Assembly: GCF_900113615.1 (NCBI RefSeq)
Contig: NZ_FOPZ01000009.1
Coordinates: forward strand, 38,399 to 102,398
Length of the DNA: 64,000 nucleotides
Direction of reading: 5' to 3'
From: Halorubrum aquaticum
GTDB lineage: Archaea; Halobacteriota; Halobacteria; Halobacteriales; Haloferacaceae
Both the position numbers and the translations under genes were made by a program. Below the pieces are notes generated by a model, which was given only the letters and a program-made list of their open reading frames with translations, did not search any database and was not told where the DNA came from. Of this stretch, positions 17,104-25,556 are shown piece by piece (positions within the stretch are counted from its first letter, which is position 1; each line of letters starts with the position of its first letter).

Positions 17104-18288
17104 ATGGACGAGAACGGCACCGACGTCGCCGGCTCCGCGACCGACCCGCTCGCCGACGAGGACGTCTACCGCGTGCTCGGGCCGGACGGGCGGCCGCTCC
17201 CGGACGCGACCGTTCCGGACCTCTCGGACGACCGGTTCCGCGGGATCTACCGCGACATGGTCACCACCCGGCGGTTCGACGAGCGCGCCGTCAGCCTCCA
17301 ACGACAGGGGCGAATGGGAACGTACGCCCCCTGTGCCGGACAGGAGGGATCGGCGGTCGGGTCGACCCACGCGCTCGCAGAACGCGATCTGATCAGCTAC
17401 CAGTACCGCGAGCACGGGGCGGTCGTCGCTCGCGACCTCCTCGCGGAGTACCTCCCGTACTGGATGGGTCACGAGTCCGGGACGGCGGCGATCGCCGAGG
17501 GCAACGTGTTCCCGCTCAACATCGGGATCGCGGCGCACCTGCCGCACGCGGTGGGGGCCTCGTGGGCGTTCGACCTCCGCGGGGAGGACCGCGTGGTGGC
17601 GTGTCACTTCGGCGACGGCGCGACGAGCGAGGGCGACTTCCACGAGGCGATGAACTTCGCCGGCGTCTTCGACACGCCCACCCTGTTCTGTTGTCACAAC
17701 AACGGCTGGGCGATCTCGGTCCCGCGCGAGCGCCAGACCGCGAGCGCGACGCTCGCCGCGAAGGCGACGGCCTACGGCTTCGAGGGAGTCCGCGTCGACG
17801 GGATGGACCCGCTCGCGAGCTACGCGGTCACGCGGGAGGCGGCCGAGCGCGCTCGCGGTGACGGATCCGGGCGAGACGCGGGCGCGAGCAAGGGAGAGGA
17901 GGGGAATTCCGACGATCCGCCGACCCGTCCGGTCCTCGTCGAGTTCGTCGAGTACCGGTACGGCGCGCACACGACCGCCGACGACCCCACCGCCTACCGC
18001 GACGACGACGCGGTCGACCCCTGGCGGGCGATCGACCCGATCGACCGGATGGAGACGTTCCTCCGGGAGACGGCCCGGATCGACGACGAGGGCGTCGCGG
18101 CGGCCCACGACCGCGCCGACGACCTGGTCGCCGAGGCGATAGACGCCGCCGAGGCGGTCGAGCCCGACCCTGCCGCGATGTTCGACCACACGTACGCCGA
18201 CATGCCGCCCGAGCTCCGCCGGCAGCGCGACGAACTGCTCGCGGCGGTCGAGGAACACGGCGAGGAGGCGTTCGACCTCGGCGAGTGA
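17104..18288 (+). CDS. 2-oxoacid dehydrogenase E1 component, alpha subunit
   Basis: A 394-residue thiamine-diphosphate enzyme subunit of the pyruvate, branched-chain or acetoin dehydrogenase type. The ThDP/Mg motif is plain: HFGDGATSEGDFHEAMNFAG followed by CHNNGWAIS. It decarboxylates a 2-oxoacid and passes the acyl group to lipoyl-E2. A short acidic insertion (SGRDAGASKGEEGNSDD, about residues 256-272) is unusual. No E1-beta, E2 or E3 gene follows in the window; the next gene is on the other strand. ATG 17104 precedes the conserved N-terminus. Confidence 0.88.
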   Translation: MDENGTDVAGSATDPLADEDVYRVLGPDGRPLPDATVPDLSDDRFRGIYRDMVTTRRFDERAVSLQRQGRMGTYAPCAGQEGSAVGSTHALAERDLISYQYREHGAVVARDLLAEYLPYWMGHESGTAAIAEGNVFPLNIGIAAHLPHAVGASWAFDLRGEDRVVACHFGDGATSEGDFHEAMNFAGVFDTPTLFCCHNNGWAISVPRERQTASATLAAKATAYGFEGVRVDGMDPLASYAVTREAAERARGDGSGRDAGASKGEEGNSDDPPTRPVLVEFVEYRYGAHTTADDPTAYRDDDAVDPWRAIDPIDRMETFLRETARIDDEGVAAAHDRADDLVAEAIDAAEAVEPDPAAMFDHTYADMPPELRRQRDELLAAVEEHGEEAFDLGE

Positions 18289-18515
18289 TCGCGGATACTT
18301 CCGTTAGACTGGATAGGTGATGAAACACCCGGAAGAACTCGCTTGCGTGTCGAGCGAAGCGGATCTACTCGGATACTACCGAGTTTGTGGAATCCGACTG
18401 ACTGGTGACGTTCGTAATTCTACAGGGGTAGGTTCTCACGTACTACCCGTTCGGCCGCGGATTCACCGAAGGTCTGGAGAGGACACGCAGGAGCGTCGTC
18501 GGCTCGGAGTTCTGC

Positions 18516-18542
18516 GTCGCCGCCGCGCGGCGCGTCGGCGAC
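18516..18542. terminator. Stem-loop between convergent genes
   Basis: GTCGCCG (18516-18522) and CGGCGAC (18536-18542) form a perfect 7-bp inverted repeat one base from the stop of the flippase gene. A weaker ACTCGG/CCGAGT pair (18367-18384) lies nearer the E1-alpha gene. The 255-base gap (18289-18543) holds no convincing gene. A terminator role is inferred from position only. Confidence 0.35.
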
Positions 18543-18543
18543 G

Positions 18544-20052
18544 CTAGCTCTGTACTTCAGCAGCGATGTGCCGGATGTCCCGTTTGATGCCCCAACTGAA
18601 CAACTCGTCGAGCAACAGCACCGAGACCGTGTACACGACGGCTCCAATCGGCACCGTCAGGACCAGTTCGACCAGTGGGGAGACGTCAACGAGGCCGTGC
18701 GCGTACCAGAGACTCCCGAACATAACCGCCGACCCGATCGCCGGGTAGACGTACTCGTGGAAGATCTCGAGGGGGTGGGCCTCGATGAGCGTCGAGACGG
18801 CATAGACGTCGAGCGGGAACATCGGGAAGAGGTAGACGCCGATGACGGCAGTCGCCGTCCCCGCGAGACCCCACTGTGCCGTCGCCGGCCAGATGACGAC
18901 CGCGAGACAGACGATACGGACCACGTCGAGTTTCATGTTGTAGTCGGGACGATTGAGTGCGTTGAATACGCCGCCGAAGTGCCGCGTTATCGCGTGGAGG
19001 AGCCCGAACACCGACAGCAACTGGAGCGGGAGGATCATCGGCGTCCACTTTTCACCGAGCGCGACCGGCACGAACGACGGCGCGATGAGCGCCATCCCTG
19101 CCGAGACGGGAAAGGCGACCACTGCGACCAGTCGGGTCGTTCCCAGCAACGCGTCTCTGAGCGCCGTGGCGTCGTCCTGTAGCTTCGAGAACGCCGGGAA
19201 GGTGACCGTCGTAATCACCTGCGTAAACTGGGTCGCGGGCATATCGGCGATCCGGTGGGCGTACTGGTAGAAGCCGACCGCCGTCGCGGACAGGAACCAG
19301 CCCACGAACACGTCATCGCCCTCGCTGTGGATGAACTGCGTGATGGACGCCCCCGTGATCCACTTCCCGTAGTCGACGAGCTCCGACAGGGCCGCTCGGT
19401 CTACCGACGGCCACGGGCGGTAGTCGTGAAGGGCGTACGACAGCACTACCTTCGACGCGTTCACGCTGATGAACGCGACGACGAGCGCCCACACCGTCGG
19501 ACTGACGATCGCGTACCCGATGCCGACGCCACATCGGACGAAGCTACTGGTCGTCTGGTAGACGAACTCCTTGTGGAAGTCGAGGTCCTTTCGGAAGTAG
19601 ACGACGGCGGGGTTCTGTAGCCCGTATATCAGCGGCGAGACGCCGATGACGCGAATAACGGCCGTCAACTCCGAGTTCGCCTCGCCGAAGAACCGCGCGA
19701 TGAACGGCGCTGTGAGGAACAGCGCGACGACGATCAGTACTCCCCGGCCGATCTCCAGCATCCACGCGGTGTTCAGATACTCGTCGACGTCCTCCGCTTT
19801 CTGTTGGACGAGCGCGGTGCTTATGCCGATGTTACTGAACTTCTTGATCGCGCTCAGCGTCAACAGCGCGATACCGAGGATGCCGAAGTCGCGCGGGGAG
19901 AGCAACCGCGCGAGAACGAGAAGCATCACGAGATACGAGCCCTGACTGAGGACGCGGATCACGGTCATCCAGACGCCGCCTTTCGCGGCCTGTTGGACGA
20001 CGGACCCCTTCGGAACCAGTGTCTCGACGAGTTCTCGAAGCCGGTCCTTCAT
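18544..20052 (-). CDS. Polysaccharide/oligosaccharide flippase (MOP superfamily)
   Basis: A 502-residue polytopic membrane protein of the MurJ/Wzx-like flippase family (RfbX, oligosaccharide-lipid flippases) that moves lipid-linked sugars across the membrane. The conserved N-terminal block is VWMTVIRVLSQGSYLVMLLV, ARLLSPRDFGILGIALLTLS, about residues 28-75, followed by 12-14 hydrophobic segments. Archaeal members serve S-layer glycosylation (AglR type). Here no glycosyltransferase is nearby. The DNA has lower GC than its neighbours. ATG 20052 is chosen since the 35 upstream codons lack membrane character and contain the promoter region. Confidence 0.85.
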   Translation of the reverse strand: MKDRLRELVETLVPKGSVVQQAAKGGVWMTVIRVLSQGSYLVMLLVLARLLSPRDFGILGIALLTLSAIKKFSNIGISTALVQQKAEDVDEYLNTAWMLEIGRGVLIVVALFLTAPFIARFFGEANSELTAVIRVIGVSPLIYGLQNPAVVYFRKDLDFHKEFVYQTTSSFVRCGVGIGYAIVSPTVWALVVAFISVNASKVVLSYALHDYRPWPSVDRAALSELVDYGKWITGASITQFIHSEGDDVFVGWFLSATAVGFYQYAHRIADMPATQFTQVITTVTFPAFSKLQDDATALRDALLGTTRLVAVVAFPVSAGMALIAPSFVPVALGEKWTPMILPLQLLSVFGLLHAITRHFGGVFNALNRPDYNMKLDVVRIVCLAVVIWPATAQWGLAGTATAVIGVYLFPMFPLDVYAVSTLIEAHPLEIFHEYVYPAIGSAVMFGSLWYAHGLVDVSPLVELVLTVPIGAVVYTVSVLLLDELFSWGIKRDIRHIAAEVQS

Positions 20053-20589
20053 CGCCGTCGGAAACCCTCTCCACTTCGAGTGGCGTTCGTACACTCCCGT
20101 TCCATATGGGAAGTACGTCGAAGCGAGAGTATTGGTATGTATGTTATAACAGACCATAAACAGGTCCTACTCGGTGCTGTGCGGGAGCGACGGGGCGCTG
20201 TCGTTGCTCGCGGCCGAGTAGAGGTGCTCCCGCGACGTGACTCCGGCTCGCCGACGATGAAAACACACCACGCGGTGACTCCGTCGCGGTATGAACCGTA
20301 TACTCGAGGCCGTAGGCGACGCCGTCGTTACATGGGTCGTTTAGGAGAGCGGAGTGGACACGCCCCCGAGGAGGAGATCGACGCCGGCAGACCGTTCTTC
20401 GATCAACTGCTCGGGGAGCGGACCGCGATGACGGAACCGGTCCATCACACGGGAGCGCCTCGAGCGGGTACGTCGATCGCTTCGTGAACATCCCGTATCG
20501 AGCGACTGCGGTGCGGAAAGCGGTCGACCGCCGAGGGTCTCGACGGAGCCAGCGCGGGGTTTTTGCCCGCCGGCCTCCCGGTAGCGGAC
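20053..20589. other. 537-base gap, lower GC, probable promoter region
   Basis: No convincing gene on either strand. An AT-rich stretch at 20139-20158 (GTATGTATGTTATAACAGAC) contains the palindrome GTTATAAC and may be a regulatory or promoter site for the flippase on the minus strand. A 17-codon ORF at 20291-20344 (MNRILEAVGDAVVTWVV) is too short to support. The rest has no clear structure. Confidence 0.4.
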
Positions 20590-21351
20590 ATGCGCATCGA
20601 GAACAGCTTCATTCCGGTCGAGGGGGTCGGCGAGACCACGGAGCGCCGGCTCTGGCAGCGAGGCGTCCGGACATGGGACGAGTTCGACCCCGCCGTCGAC
20701 GTCGCGGGCGTCGGCTCGACCACGGCGGAACGGATCGAGTCGTTCATCGCCGAGGCCCGGGCCCGCCTCGACGACGGCGACGCCGCGTACTTCGACCGAC
20801 GGTTTCCGAGCGGCGAGCGCTGGCGGCTCTACGAGGACTTCCGGGAGGAGACCTGCTTCTTCGACATCGAGACCACCGGCCTCGACGAGCACCGCGACCG
20901 GGTCACGACGGTCAGCTTCCACCAGGGCGGGGAGACGACGACGCTGGTGGCGGGCCGGGACCTCACCGCCGACCGCCTCCGCGAGCGGTTCCGCGAGGCC
21001 GACCTGCTGGCGACGTTCAACGGCGCGCGCTTCGACGTGCCGTTCCTCGAGACCTCCTTCGGGATCGAGGTCGACACGCCCCACCTCGATCTCATGTACC
21101 CGTGTAAGCGGATCGGGCTCTCGGGCGGGCTGAAACCCATCGAGAAGGAGATCGGAATCGACCGCGACCGCCCGGACCTGTCGGGTCGGGACGCGGTCAG
21201 GCTCTGGCGCGAGTACGAGCGCGGCGACGACGACGCCCTCGAGACGCTGGTGTCGTACAACCGCGAGGACACGGAGAACCTGCGGACGCTCGCGGAGGCG
21301 GTCTGTGAGTCGCTCCATCGGGACGTGTTCGCGCCGGCGGTCGAGAAGTAG
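20590..21351 (+). CDS. HhH plus DEDD-type exonuclease domain protein
   Basis: A 253-residue protein. Residues 1-50 look like a helix-hairpin-helix DNA-binding element (FIPVEGVGETTERRLWQRG, DVAGVGSTTAERIE). Residues 90-245 are an RNase H-fold 3'-5' exonuclease of the YprB/DEDD type: CFFDIETTGLDEH (first two acids), LATFNGARFDVPFL (third), and YNREDTENLRTL (last). Such proteins degrade single strands in DNA repair. The ATG follows a GC-rich gap, and the frame upstream lacks domain residues. Confidence 0.8.
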   Translation: MRIENSFIPVEGVGETTERRLWQRGVRTWDEFDPAVDVAGVGSTTAERIESFIAEARARLDDGDAAYFDRRFPSGERWRLYEDFREETCFFDIETTGLDEHRDRVTTVSFHQGGETTTLVAGRDLTADRLRERFREADLLATFNGARFDVPFLETSFGIEVDTPHLDLMYPCKRIGLSGGLKPIEKEIGIDRDRPDLSGRDAVRLWREYERGDDDALETLVSYNREDTENLRTLAEAVCESLHRDVFAPAVEK

Positions 21352-22737
21352 TCAGGCCGTCTCGTTCGGAACGTCCTCGGCGTCGTCATCGACTTCGGGA
21401 TCTACGCCTTCGGCCTCGGATTCCGTGTCGTCGGCCTCGGATTCCGTGTCGTCGGTCTCGTCGGCGGACCCCGCCGTCTCCGCGTTCGCACCGTCGACTT
21501 CGGCGTTCGCGATCGCCGCCTGGAGTCCCTCGGTGCTCCCTTCCGAGTCGGACGAAGGACCTCCGGCATCGTTCTCCGAGGGTCCGTCACCGTTCGCCGC
21601 GGGTTCGCCCACACCGGAGGCGTCCTCGATCGCTTCGGGTTCGGCGTCCTCATCGAGCTCGCTCTCGTCGTCGCCGTCGCTGTCGTCCTCACCGCCCTCA
21701 TCGGCTTCGCCGTCGGCGTCCTCATCGGCTTCGTCGCTCCCGTCATCCGCTTCATCCACTTCGTCCGCTTCATCCACTTCGTCCGCTTCGTCCGCGCCGT
21801 CTCCCGTCTCCCGGTCCGCGTCCGACCCTTCACCTGCGTCCGTCTCGTCGCCCGCATTCGACTCCTCGTCCGCGACCGACTGGACGAGTTTCATCTCGCC
21901 GCGGGCGCGCAGCGAGCCGTCGATCTCCGCGCCGTCGTGGACCACGAGGTCGCCGGCGGAGACGTCGCCGCGGACGTGTGCGTCCGCCTCGATCGTGACC
22001 GTCCCGCCGCGGGTGGTCACGTCGCCGTGGATCGTGGTCTCGGCGCCGACGGCCACGTCCTCGCGGGCGCGCAGCGAGCCGAACACCTCGTTTCGCTCGC
22101 CGACGACGACCGACTCCGCCCGGAGGTTACCGTGGAGCCGGCAGTCGTCGCCGACGGTCGCGGGCGTCGAGACGCGCCAGGCGTCGTCGGAGATCTCCGC
22201 GCCGCGGGGGACGAGGAGCGGGTCGCGCACGTCGTCGCCGTCGGCGAGCGCCTCGGCCAGCTCGTCGGCCGCGTTCGTCTCGCCGACCCGCAACAGCTGG
22301 GAGAGCACGATGAAGTAGAAGACGAGCGTGGGGACGGGGTTCCGGATGACGATCCAGCCGTTGGCCTCGAACCCCTCCTCGATCTCCACGTCGTCGCCGA
22401 TGTCGAGGTCGCCGGAGACCATCAGCCGGCCGGTGACGCTCACCCGCTCGCCGAGGTAGGCGTCCTCGCCCACGAGGACGTTCCCGTCGACGGAACACCA
22501 GGTGTCGAGCCGGCAGTCGCCGTCGGCCTCGATGTCGTCGCCGACGTCGACGCGCTCGCCGATGGCGACGTTGCGGCCGCGGATCCCGAACTCGACGGTC
22601 GACTGCCCGCCCACGAGCACGTCGCCGTCGACGACCACGTCGTGCTCCTCAACGGTGGTCCCCGACGGGACCGAGAGCTCGTCTATCGGACCGCTCCCCC
22701 TCAGTGACACACCCGTGGGAAGTCCCCGCGGCGACAT
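21352..22737 (-). CDS. Bactofilin-like polymer-forming protein with acidic tail
   Basis: A 461-residue protein. Residues 1-285 are a bactofilin-like right-handed beta-helix: hexad-like repeats such as VVVDGDVLVGGQSTVEFGI, ERVDVGDDIEADG and REDVAVGAETTIHGDV. One hydrophobic stretch near 130-150 (VPTLVFYFIVLSQLLRVG) interrupts it and may anchor it to the membrane. The last 170 residues are a low-complexity Asp/Glu/Ser tail. Bactofilins form scaffolds in the cell envelope; the haloarchaeal homologue HalA/HalB type is involved in shape. ATG 22737 starts the domain; the long upstream frame is not coding. Confidence 0.8.
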   Translation of the reverse strand: MSPRGLPTGVSLRGSGPIDELSVPSGTTVEEHDVVVDGDVLVGGQSTVEFGIRGRNVAIGERVDVGDDIEADGDCRLDTWCSVDGNVLVGEDAYLGERVSVTGRLMVSGDLDIGDDVEIEEGFEANGWIVIRNPVPTLVFYFIVLSQLLRVGETNAADELAEALADGDDVRDPLLVPRGAEISDDAWRVSTPATVGDDCRLHGNLRAESVVVGERNEVFGSLRAREDVAVGAETTIHGDVTTRGGTVTIEADAHVRGDVSAGDLVVHDGAEIDGSLRARGEMKLVQSVADEESNAGDETDAGEGSDADRETGDGADEADEVDEADEVDEADDGSDEADEDADGEADEGGEDDSDGDDESELDEDAEPEAIEDASGVGEPAANGDGPSENDAGGPSSDSEGSTEGLQAAIANAEVDGANAETAGSADETDDTESEADDTESEAEGVDPEVDDDAEDVPNETA

Positions 22738-22862
22738 AAACGATAGGGGGCGTCGGACGGGCGTCGGACGGCGGCGATGGGGCGACCGCCCCGTGCGTGT
22801 GGATCGCTCTCGATGCGACCCGCGGCCAGCGGGTTTTTCACTGCGGGCCCGAAGTCCGGGAC

Positions 22863-23039
22863 ATGGGATTCGGATCGTACGACGAGAGCGAGCAGGGGGG
22901 ACAGGAGGTCGACACCGACGAGGACGGCGCGGTGAACGTCCACGAACACGACCACGACGGCGACGTCTCCGTCGAGGGTGGCGCGGACACCGACGCGCTG
23001 GTCGACCGGCTCGGCGCGATGAAAGAGGACGAGGAGTAG
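22863..23039 (+). CDS. Small acidic haloarchaeal protein (DUF5786-like)
   Basis: A 58-residue very acidic protein starting MGFGSYDESEQ, the fixed opening of a haloarchaea-only family I recall as DUF5786. The rest is DTDEDGAVNVHEHDHDGDVS then a short helix. No known function. The family number is from memory; the small size, strong acid content and upstream TATA-free but purine-rich leader (GTCCGGGAC ATG) fit a real short gene. Confidence 0.75.
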   Translation: MGFGSYDESEQGGQEVDTDEDGAVNVHEHDHDGDVSVEGGADTDALVDRLGAMKEDEE

Positions 23040-23547
23040 GGCGCGGATCCGGGGAGGCCGTACCGGTCTCCGAACCGCGTCGTTTTCGGATCGGAACGGA
23101 TGGCGCGTCCGTACTATAGACGTGCTCGTAGAACGGCTGTTTCGATGGAGATTGGGATGATGAGAACGGGGTCGTTACCGGCACAGTGATCACGACTTCA
23201 GAGAACACGTCCAAAGCCCCAGTCGCGAGGACTCGGGGGCCTCGCTGTGGTCCTCGTCGCTCACTATGTTCGCTCCTGCGGTCCTTGCTTCGGCCGCCGT
23301 CGTCCTCGCGACTGCCCCTTTGAGTCCCACCCATACCGCACAGCCCCGCACCTCACACCTCCCCAGCCTCGCGGCTCGCGCTCTTCGAGCGCTCTCCGCG
23401 TCCCTCGCGGGCTCCTCGCGAGCCGATGGCTCGCTCGGAGGCGCGCCACCGCACCGCGAATCGGTCGTTCCTCATATTTATTAAGCGAAACCGCCGCACG
23501 ATCCCGTCGGTCGCGCCCCTTTTATCGGTTGACGGGATAGGACGACC
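23040..23547. other. 508-base gap mostly filled by a dispersed repeat
   Basis: Between the two small genes there is no convincing coding frame. From 23113 to about 23480 the sequence is a copy of a repeat also seen at the end of the window. The last 65 bases hold a TTTATTAAG patch (23477-23485) and CCTTTTATCGG (23517-23527), the latter a TATA-like element 20-30 bases ahead of the next ATG. Confidence 0.7.
23113..23480 (+). repeat. Dispersed repeat, copy A (both modules)
   Basis: The left part aligns with 63750-64000: both have GTGCTYRTAGRACGGSTGTTTC near the left edge, then AAAGCCCCAG, GAGGACTCG, CTCCTCGTCGCTCACT-type sequence, TTCGCTCCTGCGGT and ACTGCCCCTTTGA. The right part (23345-23470) aligns with 35214-35360, sharing CCCCGCACCTCAC, CCTCCCCAGCCTCG and GCGCCACC. 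Between modules is a perfect hairpin GCGCTC-TTC-GAGCGC at 23378-23392. No transposase is linked, so it is a non-autonomous repeat of unknown kind. Confidence 0.8.
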
Positions 23548-23745
23548 ATGAGCACGGACCTGACGTTCAACGAGGACGGCGTCGACGTCGTCTACGAGGG
23601 GATCGAGTTCGAACTCGAGAAGGACCTGATCGAGGAGGCCACGGGCAAGGGATACCGCGACGTGACCGACCACGAGATCATCCAGATAGTGGCCGAGGAA
23701 CCGGATCTCGACGGCGAGCCGGTTCGGGTCGGCGACGTGCTGTAG
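23548..23745 (+). CDS. Small haloarchaeal protein (DUF5800-like)
   Basis: A 65-residue acidic protein: a short beta-hairpin (FNEDGVDVVYEGIEFELEKD) followed by an alpha-helix and the tail DGEPVRVGDVL. It matches a small haloarchaea-specific family I recall as DUF5800; function unknown. Single gene with its own TATA-like element (CCTTTTATCGG, 23517-23527). Confidence 0.75.
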   Translation: MSTDLTFNEDGVDVVYEGIEFELEKDLIEEATGKGYRDVTDHEIIQIVAEEPDLDGEPVRVGDVL

Positions 23746-23847
23746 TCCGGCCGTCGGGAGTCGAAACCCGGGCGTCGACGCGGGCGAAACGTGAGCGTCG
23801 ACGCGAAGCCGACGGGATTTAACACTCATCCGGATCCACGACGTGTG

Positions 23848-24735
23848 ATGACCGCCCTCCGACCCTCCACCTCGAGCGACGGCGGCGGTCTCGCGGTCGT
23901 GCTCGCCGCGAACCTCCTCCCGGTCGCCGGAGTCCTTGTCCTCGGCTGGCGCGCGGCCGAGGTCCTCGTCGTCTACTGGATCGAACTCGTCGTGATGGTC
24001 GCCGCCTACAGCGTCGCCGCGCTGTTCGCCGAGCGGCCCATCGACCTCGAGGACCGCGAGTTCTACATCGTCGGCTTCTCCGAGAACTCCGAGATCGATC
24101 CGGACCGGTGGAGCGGCGACCCCGAGCCGGTCGGCGTCGTCGACCGAGTCCTTCCCTCCGCGGTCGCCGAGCGAGTGCCGCCGATCTACCGACGGAACGT
24201 CCCCGTGGTCGCCCGGTCGCTCGGGATCGCCGGGTTCCTCGCGTTCGGGGCGCTCGTCCTCGCCGACACGGTCGTCACCGATCCGGTCGCCGCGGCGTCG
24301 TCGCCGGCGGTCCTCGCCGCGTCGCTCGCGGTCTGCGTCTCGCAGGCGGCCGAGATCCGTCGGGAGTTCTTCGTCACCCCGCGCTACGAGCAGTGGTCGC
24401 CGTACATGGTCCTCGAGGCCGCCCAGCGGGTCGTCACCTACTACCTCTGTATCGGCATGGTGGCGGTGCCGGTCTCGTTTCTCGGGCTCGTCCTCGTCGC
24501 GGGGGCGGTCGACGCGCTCCCCGTCGACCCGGCCGCTCTCGGACCGCTCGCGCCAGCGACCGACGTCGACCCGTTCGCGCTGGCGTACGTGGTCCCGTTC
24601 GCGCTCGCGAAGGCCGCCGCGGACCGGTCGCGGCGGATCGCGTTCGACGAGGTCGACCCCGGCGGACTCGCCGGGTGGTTCGCGCCCGAGGACCCGCGGC
24701 CAGCGTGGCTTCGGGAGCAGGAGCGGGAGTGGTGA
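23848..24735 (+). CDS. DUF6498-type multi-pass membrane protein
   Basis: A 295-residue membrane protein with about six segments: NLLPVAGVLVLGW (with WIELVVMVAAYSVAALF after it), two near 115-165, and two near 195-245. The motif YWIELVV is typical of the DUF6498 family, whose role is unknown. The C-terminal end (GLAGWFAPEDPRPAWLREQ) is soluble. ATG 23848 is used; the frame continues upstream without membrane residues. A GGGATTTAACAC element (23814-23825) about 25 bases ahead is a good TATA box. Confidence 0.75.
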   Translation: MTALRPSTSSDGGGLAVVLAANLLPVAGVLVLGWRAAEVLVVYWIELVVMVAAYSVAALFAERPIDLEDREFYIVGFSENSEIDPDRWSGDPEPVGVVDRVLPSAVAERVPPIYRRNVPVVARSLGIAGFLAFGALVLADTVVTDPVAAASSPAVLAASLAVCVSQAAEIRREFFVTPRYEQWSPYMVLEAAQRVVTYYLCIGMVAVPVSFLGLVLVAGAVDALPVDPAALGPLAPATDVDPFALAYVVPFALAKAAADRSRRIAFDEVDPGGLAGWFAPEDPRPAWLREQEREW

Positions 24736-24812
24736 GGCGGGAGGATCGACCCGCACCGACGCGGCCGCCCGGAAGCGCAACGCCGATACCGCGGGCCCCC
24801 GAAGCGCGGGGC

Positions 24813-25556
24813 ATGTACGAGGCGGTCCACGCGTATCCCGACGGCGACGCCACCGTCGCGCGACAGGCCATGACGGCGGCACGGTACGGCTACGACGGGA
24901 TCGTCGTCCGGACGCGGGCCGCGCTGGAGCCGGCGGACGGCGCGGGGAGCGAGGCGATCCCCACGCCCCCGGAGAGCGATCCGGACGGGATCGCCGACGA
25001 GTGCGGGATCGACGTCGTCGACGCGGTGGAGGTCGACGCCGACGGCCCGAGGGAGGCCTCCGGCGCGGTCGGGAACCACCGCTCCGAACACACGGTCGTC
25101 TGCGTCGTCGGCGGCGACGACCGCCTGAACCGGTACGCGGTCGAGGAGCCGCGCGTCGACGTGCTCGTTCGGCCCAACGCGGGACCGGGCGGGTTCAACC
25201 ACGTCCTCGCGAAGGCCGCCCGCGACAACGGCGTCCACGTGGAGTTCGACCTCGGGCCGGTCCTCGGGGAGACGGGCGGGAACCGCGTCCGGGCACTCGC
25301 CGACCTCCGGAAGCTCCGCGAGATCGTGACCTACTACGACGCCCCGCACGTCGTCAGCGCCAACGCCGCCTCCCACCTCGAACTCCGTGCGCCCCGTGAG
25401 ATGGTCGCCGTCGCCGAGGAGGCGGGGTTCGATCCGGAGTGGGTCCGCGAGGGGCTGCGTGCGTGGGGCTCGATCGCGGAGCGGAACCGCGAGCGACTCT
25501 CCGGGAGGTTCATTGAGCCGGGGGTCCGACGTGGACGGTATGAAACGGAGCGTTGA
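24813..25556 (+). CDS. rnp3: Ribonuclease P protein component 3 (Rpp30)
   Basis: A 247-residue TIM-barrel (PHP-like) subunit of archaeal RNase P, which helps the RNA component mature tRNA 5' ends. Conserved segments: YEAVHAYPDG at the start, RYAVEEPRVDVLVRP, HVEFDLGPVLG, and HVVSANAASHLELRAPREM. It lies in a plus-strand cluster with a methyltransferase, Pop5 and PsmA. An insertion of about 25 residues (EPADGAGSEAIPTPPESDPD) loops out after the first strand-helix unit. The stop overlaps the next start by 17 bases. Confidence 0.92.
   Translation: MYEAVHAYPDGDATVARQAMTAARYGYDGIVVRTRAALEPADGAGSEAIPTPPESDPDGIADECGIDVVDAVEVDADGPREASGAVGNHRSEHTVVCVVGGDDRLNRYAVEEPRVDVLVRPNAGPGGFNHVLAKAARDNGVHVEFDLGPVLGETGGNRVRALADLRKLREIVTYYDAPHVVSANAASHLELRAPREMVAVAEEAGFDPEWVREGLRAWGSIAERNRERLSGRFIEPGVRRGRYETER

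Noticed and set aside
18317..18547. 76-codon plus-strand ORF behind the E1-alpha gene
   Set aside because: C-terminus is a run of arginines and there is no promoter or family feature; it spans probable terminator stems.
20144..20491. 115-codon minus-strand ORF upstream of the flippase
   Set aside because: Low-complexity Arg/Pro/Ser content; the region holds the flippase promoter.
23247..23480. Plus-strand ORFs in the dispersed repeat (for example 72 and 97 codons)
   Set aside because: They are Arg/Ser-rich, differ between repeat copies and are broken by copy-specific hairpins. Conservation is at DNA level.
24108..24812. Upstream extension of the Rpp30 frame
   Set aside because: The extension is basic and opposite in reading frame to the DUF6498 gene; Rpp30 family residues begin only at 24813.
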